From Bacteroidales bacterium (GTDB lineage: Bacteria; Bacteroidota; Bacteroidia; Bacteroidales; UBA7960), in NCBI GenBank assembly GCA_007122505.1, contig SKTQ01000145.1:1-6011 (forward strand): 6,011 nt of DNA. The letters are read 5' to 3'. Below are positions 1 through 4,699 of this stretch, in pieces (position 1 is the stretch's first letter; each line of letters begins with the position of its first letter). The notes beneath the pieces were generated by a model, which did no database searches, was not told where the DNA came from, and saw only the letters and a program-made list of their open reading frames with translations. Both the position numbers and the translations under genes were made by a program.

Positions 1-17
1 CGCGGATAAAAGACAAC

Positions 18-70
18 ATCCGTGTTCATCCGCGCTCGCCGCAGGCGATCCGTTTCATCCGCGTTCCATC
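18..70. repeat. ATCCG-word repeat, about 10-bp period
   Basis: Non-coding block made of words beginning ATCCG at 18, 28, 48 and 57, with a final ATC at 68. The spacing is about 10 bp or a multiple of it. Words include ATCCGTGTTC and ATCCGCGTTC; the odd word at 38-47 (GCCGCAGGCG) can fold on itself. Read on the minus strand it gives the GGATGAA/ACGGAT pattern that I recognise as a common interspersed intergenic repeat in environmental bacteria. That recognition is from memory and not checked. The left edge of the window (CGCGGAT at 1-7) may be part of the same block. It does not resemble coding sequence. Confidence 0.6.
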
Positions 71-80
71 AAAACCAAAG

Positions 81-170
81 GCTGTCAGTCACTTGCTTCG
101 CGTCATATGCGCGTCGCGCGTCAATTGCTTCGCGTCATTTATTGTCATTTAGCGCTTCGCGCTGTCATTT
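81..170. repeat. GCTTCGC / GTCAT repeat block
   Basis: A GC-rich mosaic following the ATCCG block. The 14-mer TTGCTTCGCGTCAT occurs exactly twice, at 93-106 and 125-138. GTCAT recurs at 102-106, 134-138, 144-148 and 164-168. The segment 151-163 (AGCGCTTCGCGCT) is a 5-bp hairpin with a TTC loop. On the minus strand this reads as ATGAC words separated by GCGAAGC words, lying 110-200 bp downstream of the tex stop. No T-run follows the hairpin, so it is not a classical terminator. Confidence 0.6.
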
Positions 171-198
171 TCTCAAAGCCCGGTCGTAATCATATTTA

Positions 199-233
199 AT
201 TGAAAATCGATAATTGATCATTGGAAATCATTC
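199..233. repeat. Degenerate 7-bp tandem array (ATTGAWA)
   Basis: Five consecutive heptads can be read without gaps: ATTGAAA, ATCGATA, ATTGATC, ATTGGAA, ATCATTC. The first two letters (AT) are constant and the rest drift around ATTGAWA. The array ends one base before the 8-bp array at 235. The region is AT-rich, so some of the periodicity could be chance; the heptad reading is less certain than that at 4184-4246. Confidence 0.45.
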
Positions 234-234
234 C

Positions 235-282
235 CACATTTGCACATTGGTACATTTACACATTTTTACATTTGCACATTGT
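235..282. repeat. 8-bp tandem array (CACATTTG family)
   Basis: Six consecutive octads with no gaps: CACATTTG, CACATTGG, TACATTTA, CACATTTT, TACATTTG, CACATTGT. The ACATT core is identical in all six. The last unit ends on the final base of the tex stop codon (282-284 on the plus strand), so the array begins exactly where translation of tex ends. The same unit, as its reverse complement CAAATGTG, appears in the other spacer at 4256-4287. The function is unknown. Confidence 0.7.
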
Positions 283-2429
283 CATCCCTCCACGTCTTTC
301 ATGGACAAGGCGATCCTTTTTCTTTCCGCATCCACCGATAAAACCTTGACCATCACTTTCTGGTTCAGCTGGACCATTTCGGCGGGGTCTTTTACAAAGC
401 GGTTGGCCAGGTGGCTGATATGCACCAGGCCGTCGTTGTGCAGGCCAATGTCAACAAATGCACCAAAAGCAACAATATTGGTCACGATACCCGGCAAAAC
501 CATCCCTTCGCGGAGATCTTCAATGGTTTTGATACTTTGATCGAAAGAGAAAAGGTCAAACGATTTGCGGGGGTCTCGCCCGGGCCTGTCCAGTTCTTGC
601 ATGATATCGGTCAGTGTTGGCAATCCTGTATTGTCGCTGATATACTTCTGAAGGTCAATTTGCTGACGCAGGCTTTTGTTTTGCATTAGTTCAGGAACGG
701 AGCATCCTATGTCGGCAGCCATTTTTTCCACTATGGGATAGCTTTCCGGGTGAACCGCGCTTTTGTCCAGCGGGTTTTCCGACTGGCTTACCCGGATAAA
801 ACCGGCCGATTGCTCAAAAGCTTTGGCACCAAGCCGCGGGATGTCATGCAATGCCTTCCTCGATGGTATAGGGCCATGGCTGTTTCTGTGATTGATGATC
901 GATTCGGCCAGGGCAGGCCCGATTCCTGACACATACTGCAGAAGCTGTTTGCTGGCGGTATTGATTTCAACCCCCACCGCATTTACACAACTCACCACCA
1001 CATCATCAAGGGTTTGCTTCAACAGCTTCTGATCCACATCATGCTGATATTGCCCAACGCCGATTGACTTGGGATCAATCTTGACCAGCTCCGCCAACGG
1101 GTCAGCCAGCCGCCTGCCGATGCTCACAGCACCCCGCACTGTTACATCGTAATCGGGAAACTCTTCCCTCGCAAGGTCAGAGGCAGAATAAACGGATGCA
1201 CCGCTTTCGTTGACCATTACAGCTACCACGTCCCTGTCAAATCGGATCCGTTTTACCAGGTTCTCCGTCTCCCGTCCGGCAGTACCGTTTCCGATGGCAA
1301 TGGCGTCTATGCGGTACGCCTGCACCAGGGCATGTATCTTCGACATGGCTGCCCCCGACTGCCCAACAGGCGGATGGGGGTAAATGGTTTCGTTATGCAG
1401 GAGCTGCCCCTCCTCATCTAAACAAACTATTTTGCAGCCGGTACGAAATCCCGGATCAATGGCCAGGATACGCTTTTGACCCAGTGGTGGTGCCAGCAGG
1501 AGCTGCCGAAGGTTATTGCCGAACACTTCGATGGCCTTCCTGTCGGCTTTCTCCTTCAGACTGTTCCGCAATTCCGTCTCCAACGAAGGATGGAGCAGCC
1601 GTTTATAGGAATCCCGAATGGCCAGCCGGACCTGTTCTGCACACAATCCGTCGTTCTTCAGGTATTGTTTTTCCAGGGTCATATAAGCGGTATCTTCATC
1701 AGGGGCAATCCTGATCTTCAGAAAAGCCTCATTTTCGCCCCGAAACATGGCTAAGATCCGGTGAGAAGGGGCTTTAGAGGCATTTTCAGTCCACTCGAAC
1801 CAACTGGCGTACTTTTCCCCCTCCTTTTCCTTTCCCTTGGCAACCCGGCTTTCAATTTGCCCTTCCCGCTCCATCAAACGACGTAACAGGCTACGCGTAC
1901 GGCTGTTCTCATTGACCCATTCGGCAATAATATCCCGTGCACCGGCCAGCGCATCTGCTGCACTTTCCACATCTTTTGACGGATCAACAAAGTCTTCTGC
2001 CTTTTGCTCCGGATCTCCAATTCCTTGTGCCATGATATACTTCGCCAGCGGCTCCAGGCCTCTTTCCCTGGCAATGCTCGCGCGTGTTTTGCGCTTCGGC
2101 CGGTAGGGCAGGTACAGGTCTTCCAGTTCCGACATGGTAACAGCTGCCAGGATCTGTGCTTTTAATTCATCGGTAAGCAAACCCTGTTCTTCAATGGACG
2201 CCAGTATCGCTTCCCGGCGCTTGTCCAATTCTTCAAGTCGTTGGAGTAAATCCCTGATCTCTGTGATCTGCACTTCATCCAACGAACCGGTCATCTCTTT
2301 GCGGTAACGGGCAATAAAAGGAACCGTTGCTCCCGAGGCCAGCAAGCCGGCTGTTTTCTCTGCATTTCGCTGAGAAATACCCAGTCGGTTGGCAATGTCT
2401 TCAATATATTTTGAAAAATTATTTTCCAT
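282..2429 (-). CDS. tex: Tex family RNA-binding transcription accessory protein
   Basis: Cytoplasmic nucleic-acid-binding protein of the Tex/YhgF family, which is linked to transcription and binds RNA through a C-terminal S1 domain. From the ATG at 2429 it is 715 residues, near the usual 700-790. Visible in order: an N-terminal helical region with GATVPFIARYRKE (about 33-45); an RNase H-fold YqgF-like domain starting at LAIDPGFRTG (about 322-331); the family signatures NESGASVYSAS (407-417) and IGVGQYQHDVD (456-466); helix-hairpin-helix segments around SGIGPALAESI and IPRLGAKAFEQ (about 495-547); and an S1 domain (about 641-710) with GIVTNIVAFGAFVDIG. The frame extends to a TTG at 2441 (four more residues, TRK after the start), but the ATG is preferred because it is a stronger start codon and has AGGA just upstream. 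It lies 52 bp after rnhB, probably in the same transcript. The chain is intact; YqgF-like domains in Tex are generally thought to be non-catalytic, so no enzymatic activity is claimed. Confidence 0.96.
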   Translation of the reverse strand: MENNFSKYIEDIANRLGISQRNAEKTAGLLASGATVPFIARYRKEMTGSLDEVQITEIRDLLQRLEELDKRREAILASIEEQGLLTDELKAQILAAVTMSELEDLYLPYRPKRKTRASIARERGLEPLAKYIMAQGIGDPEQKAEDFVDPSKDVESAADALAGARDIIAEWVNENSRTRSLLRRLMEREGQIESRVAKGKEKEGEKYASWFEWTENASKAPSHRILAMFRGENEAFLKIRIAPDEDTAYMTLEKQYLKNDGLCAEQVRLAIRDSYKRLLHPSLETELRNSLKEKADRKAIEVFGNNLRQLLLAPPLGQKRILAIDPGFRTGCKIVCLDEEGQLLHNETIYPHPPVGQSGAAMSKIHALVQAYRIDAIAIGNGTAGRETENLVKRIRFDRDVVAVMVNESGASVYSASDLAREEFPDYDVTVRGAVSIGRRLADPLAELVKIDPKSIGVGQYQHDVDQKLLKQTLDDVVVSCVNAVGVEINTASKQLLQYVSGIGPALAESIINHRNSHGPIPSRKALHDIPRLGAKAFEQSAGFIRVSQSENPLDKSAVHPESYPIVEKMAADIGCSVPELMQNKSLRQQIDLQKYISDNTGLPTLTDIMQELDRPGRDPRKSFDLFSFDQSIKTIEDLREGMVLPGIVTNIVAFGAFVDIGLHNDGLVHISHLANRFVKDPAEMVQLNQKVMVKVLSVDAERKRIALSMKDVEG

Positions 2430-2481
2430 TTTCCTGGTCAATGTCAGATATTAATTATAAACATGAATTTTTTGATGATTG

Positions 2482-3114
2482 TTATTCTCCCTCATCTCTG
2501 CTAAAATCGATCCGCCATTGGATATGGTACCGGAACGATCGCCTGTGGTAAGGGCTCAGGCCATGGATACCTATGGCCTGTTTGTGTTTCATGGTGGGAT
2601 AGCCTTTGTTATTCTTCCAACCATAGTAAGGATAATCTCTGTCAAGCGTTTCCATCAATGTATCCCTGCTGGTTTTTGCCAGTATGGAAGCTGCTGCCAC
2701 TGAGAGATAGGTGGCATCTCCTTTTACCACACAACAGTGCGGAATATCATCATAACTGTTAAACCTGTTGCCGTCCACCACGATCATTGCCGGTTGGGGG
2801 TTAAGCGCTCTCAAGGCCCGGTGCATGGCCAGGATGCTTGCCTGCAGAATATTGATCTCGTCAATTACTGTATTGTCAACTACGGCAATGCCATAAGATA
2901 ATGCATGCTGCAGGATGAGCTCCCTGAGTTGCATCCTTTTCGCTGCCGGCAGTAGTTTGGAGTCATTCAGTCCTGTAACCAGCCCTTTGTCGGGTTTTCT
3001 GGGCAAAATTACCGCTGCCGCCACCACCGGTCCGGCAAGACATCCACGTCCGGCCTCATCGCAACCGGCTTCAGGGAAATATTTGCTGAAATATGTTTTG
3101 AGCGGATGGTGCAC
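2482..3114 (-). CDS. rnhB: Ribonuclease HII
   Basis: Cleaves the RNA strand of RNA-DNA hybrids and nicks 5' of single ribonucleotides left in DNA, starting ribonucleotide excision repair. The 210 residues match the usual length. Motifs: GCDEAGRGCLAGPV (17-30) carries the first two acidic catalytic residues, D19 and E20, and the GRG motif (22-24) that reads the RNA-DNA junction; IVVDGN holds D114; KGDATYLSVAAASILAKTSRD (131-151) holds D133. These four acids form the expected metal site. NKGYPT (169-174) gives the tyrosine (Y172) that packs near the ribose, and HRRSF is a typical C-terminal signature. The start is a GTG at 3114: a stop lies in frame at 3133-3135, and no ATG occurs between it and the DEAGRG motif, so GTG is the only sensible start. 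No Shine-Dalgarno is visible. It sits 46 bp after purQ and 52 bp before tex. Confidence 0.97.
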   Translation of the reverse strand: MHHPLKTYFSKYFPEAGCDEAGRGCLAGPVVAAAVILPRKPDKGLVTGLNDSKLLPAAKRMQLRELILQHALSYGIAVVDNTVIDEINILQASILAMHRALRALNPQPAMIVVDGNRFNSYDDIPHCCVVKGDATYLSVAAASILAKTSRDTLMETLDRDYPYYGWKNNKGYPTMKHKQAIGIHGLSPYHRRSFRYHIQWRIDFSRDEGE

Positions 3115-3135
3115 AGTTGGTGATGGATTTGGTTA

Positions 3136-3164
3136 CCGGTCAGATTCCGTGTACATCCGGTCAG
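3136..3164. repeat. 8-bp direct repeat flanking a 13-bp insert
   Basis: CCGGTCAG occurs at 3136-3143 and again at 3157-3164, enclosing ATTCCGTGTACAT (3144-3156). The second copy overlaps the purQ stop codon (3161-3163). The enclosed segment plus the following CCG resembles the ATCCG repeat at the window start: TCCGTGTACATCCG here against TCCGTGTTCATCCG at 19-32, one mismatch in 14. It may be a remnant of that repeat family inserted in the purQ-rnhB gap, or a simple 21-bp duplication. Confidence 0.45.
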
Positions 3165-3859
3165 GCATAGGTGGACAACCCCCGGATGATTGCGTCAAAG
3201 AGCACCCTGCCGTCTTCGTTGCTCAGCTCGGGATCTGCTGCCCGCTCGGGATGTGGCATCATCCCGAATACATTGCGTTCCCGGTTGCAAATGCCGGCAA
3301 TGTTTTCCAATGATCCGTTGCGGTTTACGGCTGGTGTTATCCTGCCGTTCTCATCGCAATAGCGAAACAAGACCTGCTGGTTATCGTTCAGTTGCCGCAG
3401 TGTGTCTTCGTCGGCAAAAAAACGTCCCTCACCATGGGCCACAGGAATTTTCATGGGTTTGCCGGGTGTGGTGCCAGCAGTCAGCAAGCTGTCGGTGGTC
3501 TGGCTGGTAATATAGGCGTTGTCGCAAATGAATTTGTGCTCCGGGTTGTGTAACAGCGCTCCGGGAAGCAGATGTGCTTCACACAATATCTGGAATCCGT
3601 TGCAGATACCCAGCACAAACCCACCTTTTTTGGCATGGCGGATCACTTCATTCATGATGGGTGAAAAACGGGCTATGGCACCCGAACGCAGGTAGTCGCC
3701 ATATGAAAAACCTCCCGGAAGCACAACCATATCTGCATTTTGAAGGTCCGTGTCCTTATGCCACAATGGAATCACCTCCTGACCAAGGATTTTTTTCAAA
3801 ACATAGATCATATCATGATCGCAATTGGACCCGGGAAAAACCACCACACCAAATCTCAT
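3161..3859 (-). CDS. purQ: Phosphoribosylformylglycinamidine synthase, glutaminase subunit PurQ
   Basis: Glutamine amidotransferase subunit of FGAM synthase, fourth step of purine synthesis. It frees ammonia from glutamine for the PurL subunit, normally in a complex with PurS. The 232 residues match stand-alone PurQ (about 220-260). It is a class I glutaminase domain: MRFGVVVFPGSNCDHD (1-16) is the typical N-terminus; LPGGFSYGDYLRSG (47-60) is the oxyanion region; GICNGFQIL (84-92) holds the nucleophile C86; VAHGEGRF (140-147) is PurQ-specific; MMPHPERA (200-207) supplies the triad H203 and E205. All key residues are present. The ATG start at 3859 agrees with the family N-terminus. The leader is A-rich with no Shine-Dalgarno, and a -7-like box lies upstream at 3892-3899. 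It is probably first in a purQ-rnhB-tex unit; no other purine gene is visible. A separate PurQ implies separate purL and purS genes elsewhere. Confidence 0.97.
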   Translation of the reverse strand: MRFGVVVFPGSNCDHDMIYVLKKILGQEVIPLWHKDTDLQNADMVVLPGGFSYGDYLRSGAIARFSPIMNEVIRHAKKGGFVLGICNGFQILCEAHLLPGALLHNPEHKFICDNAYITSQTTDSLLTAGTTPGKPMKIPVAHGEGRFFADEDTLRQLNDNQQVLFRYCDENGRITPAVNRNGSLENIAGICNRERNVFGMMPHPERAADPELSNEDGRVLFDAIIRGLSTYA

Positions 3860-3891
3860 GTTCTTGTATTTTTAGGTAAACTGTATTCCCG

Positions 3892-3899
3892 CAAAGGTA
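3892..3899 (-). promoter_or_regulatory. Candidate -7 promoter box for purQ
   Basis: On the minus strand the sequence reads TACCTTTG, an exact match to the Bacteroidetes primary sigma factor -7 consensus TAnnTTTG. It ends 32 bases before the purQ ATG, leaving a leader of about 25 nt. The expected -33 TTTG is weak: GTTTC begins 21 bases upstream. The call rests on the -7 box, its position and the length of the spacer behind it. Confidence 0.6.
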
Positions 3900-3916
3900 A
3901 TGAAAATCGTACTCAG

Positions 3917-4021
3917 AAACCTTACAGACATTTATTTAAGACCACCAAAATAAGGTAATAAGGTTTATGTGGAGAGGGGTGCATCCATTTCTACTAAGGT
4001 TTTTGGGGTTCTATAAGGTTT
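3917..4021. repeat. Four copies of TAAGGTTT upstream of purQ
   Basis: TAAGGTTT occurs exactly at 3959-3966, 3995-4002 and 4014-4021 on the plus strand and inverted (AAACCTTA) at 3917-3924. A near copy, TAAGGTAA, is joined directly to the first at 3951-3958. The inverted copy lies about 18 bp upstream of the purQ -7 box and the others extend a further 90 bp. They could be operator sites for a regulator or another interspersed repeat; the sequence alone does not decide. Confidence 0.5.
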
Positions 4022-4077
4022 TATCTGTTTATAGTTTTGTAATTGTGTTGTTTAGCTTTTGTAGTTGTTTTTAAACT

Positions 4078-4162
4078 GCCCCTTCAGGGCGCTGGTGAGG
4101 GCTATGGTTGCCTTTAACCCAAGGCGTTGCCACAGGGCTGAATTAATTTGCCCTTCAGGGCG
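4078..4162. repeat. 85-bp element bounded by GCCCTTCAGGGC hairpins
   Basis: Near-palindromes GCCCCTTCAGGGCG (4078-4091) and GCCCTTCAGGGCG (4150-4162) bound the segment; each folds as a GCCC/GGGC stem with a short loop. Between them lies a second possible stem around CCCAAGGCGTTGCC (4118-4131), and CAGGGCTG (4133-4140) follows. The arrangement resembles intergenic elements I recall from Bacteroidetes genomes, where CCCTGAAGGGGC alternates with AACGCC...GGGCTGA words. It is non-coding. Confidence 0.55.
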
Positions 4163-4183
4163 TTCCGTTTACTTCCGCAAATC

Positions 4184-4246
4184 CTCCCATCTCCCAGCTC
4201 TCAGTTCTCAGTTCCCGGTTCTCAGTTCTCAGTTCTCAGCTCCCAT
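4184..4246. repeat. Nine-unit 7-bp tandem array (YTCYCAG)
   Basis: Nine gap-free heptads. TTCTCAG occurs four times (4205, 4219, 4226, 4233). The variants are CTCTCAG (4198), CTCCCAG (4191) and TTCCCGG (4212), and the array both begins (4184) and ends (4240) with CTCCCAT. Substitutions are almost all C/T, and no unit has lost the frame. It resembles the short tandemly repeated heptanucleotides (STRR) described in cyanobacteria, but the unit differs. It is followed nine bases later by the 8-bp array. Confidence 0.8.
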
Positions 4247-4255
4247 AATCATCTG

Positions 4256-4287
4256 AAAATGTACAAATGTGAGAATGTCGAAATGCC
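4256..4287. repeat. Four-unit 8-bp array, inverted CACATTTG family
   Basis: Four gap-free octads: AAAATGTA, CAAATGTG, AGAATGTC, GAAATGCC, sharing AATG. CAAATGTG is the exact reverse complement of the first unit of the array at 235-282, so this is the same family in the opposite orientation. A further AAATGTTG at 4295-4302 may be a displaced unit. Non-coding. Confidence 0.6.
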
Positions 4288-4302
4288 ATATGTAAAATGT
4301 TG

Positions 4303-4399
4303 CTTTTCTTTGCGCCTTTTGCGTGATTAAACCTTTGCGGCCTTTGCGAGGAATAAATTGTTTCACGCAAAGACCGCAAAAAAAGATAAGCTCGCAAAG
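4303..4399. repeat. TTTGCG / CGCAAA inverted repeat with 9-bp spacing
   Basis: TTTGCG occurs at 4309, 4318, 4334 and 4343, then its complement CGCAAA at 4366, 4375 and 4393. Neighbouring words are 9 bp apart within pairs (4309/4318, 4334/4343, 4366/4375), giving nonads such as CCTTTGCGG. The outer parts (4303-4326 against about 4363-4385) can pair imperfectly into a long stem of about 20 bp with the middle pair in the loop. This CTTTGCG pattern is one I recognise as a widespread intergenic repeat that often gives rise to spurious small protein predictions. Confidence 0.65.
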
Positions 4400-4457
4400 C
4401 ACTGCTGCATTTATTGCCTTGTACAATCATTCACCATGGGTCAAACGCTGGTTATTT

Positions 4458-4680
4458 GGACAGGTCAAGCTCTGTCCCTACAAATATCCCTGTTAAATTA
4501 ACCGCAGGCCGGTCAAGCCCGGCCTATACAAACGGATCCGAAGGATGTTTACCAAAAAGATCAGGGTAATCGTTGGTTGTTTTCATTATCCCCCGCCGCC
4601 TCGGTATAGGCCGGGCTTGACCGGCCTAAAAATGTCTTGTTGTAATGGCAGAATGTAGGGACAGGGCTTGACCTGTCCCT
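4458..4680. repeat. Nested inverted repeats with four TCAAGC-loop hairpins
   Basis: Outer arms 4458-4482 and 4654-4678 are inverted copies matching at 24 of 25 bases. Inner arms 4506-4529 and 4604-4627 are perfect inverted copies of 24 bases. Each arm is itself a hairpin with the six-base loop TCAAGC (or its complement GCTTGA). Stems are AGGGACAGG/CCTGTCCCT at 4657-4680, the same with one G-T pair on the left (4458-4477), and AGGCCGG/CCGGCCT at 4506-4525 and 4608-4627. The gaps between outer and inner arms are similar (23 and 26 bp); the 74-bp centre has no gene. This fits REP/BIME-like or MITE-like elements. No target-site duplication is evident and no transposase is in the window, so mobility is inference. 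Confidence 0.75.
4657..4680 (-). terminator. 3'-end hairpin after the M20 peptidase gene
   Basis: A perfect 9-bp stem, AGGGACAGG with CCTGTCCCT and a six-base loop, starts 19 bases after the peptidase stop codon. It is the outermost hairpin of the nested repeat. No run of T follows on the minus strand, so it is not a canonical intrinsic terminator. It may stabilise the mRNA 3' end, as REP hairpins can, or simply be part of the repeat. Confidence 0.3.
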
Positions 4681-4699
4681 TTCAATTTTTTAAAACGGT

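Larger units (their letters stand above)
3860..4699. other. 840-bp repeat-filled non-coding spacer
   Basis: No credible gene lies between the M20 peptidase and purQ; the short open frames here have no family resemblance and are built from repeat sequence. From right to left the spacer holds the nested inverted repeat (4458-4680), a plain stretch with nothing recognisable (4400-4457), a TTTGCG/CGCAAA inverted repeat, 8-bp and 7-bp arrays, an 85-bp hairpin-bounded element, a T/G-rich stretch with no recognisable element (about 4022-4075), the TAAGGTTT copies, and the purQ promoter. It separates the upstream peptidase from the purQ group. Confidence 0.8.

Noticed and set aside
151..163. AGCGCTTCGCGCT hairpin as the tex terminator
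   Set aside because: The stem is only 5 bp, it is more than 100 bp beyond the stop, and no T-run follows on the minus strand; it fits better as part of the repeat block.
214..540. Plus-strand open frame of 108 residues starting in the 8-bp array
   Set aside because: Its beginning is repeat translation (HSHICTLVHLHIFTFAH) and the rest is antisense to tex.
2430..2441. TTG start four codons upstream for tex
   Set aside because: ATG at 2429 is a stronger start, has AGGA just upstream, and the family N-terminus does not need the extra residues.
4032..4039. TAGTTTTG on the plus strand fits the TAnnTTTG promoter box
   Set aside because: No suitably spaced -33 element and no gene follows on the plus strand; such a match is easy by chance in a T/G-rich stretch.
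4184..4287. CRISPR-like array
   Set aside because: Units are 7-8 bp with no spacers and no cas genes; they are simple tandem repeats.
4229..4430. Two small overlapping minus-strand open frames of about 65 residues
   Set aside because: Their translations are made of the heptad, octad and CGCAAAG repeats (for example KGRKGLITQKAQRKA). This is a typical spurious prediction from this repeat.
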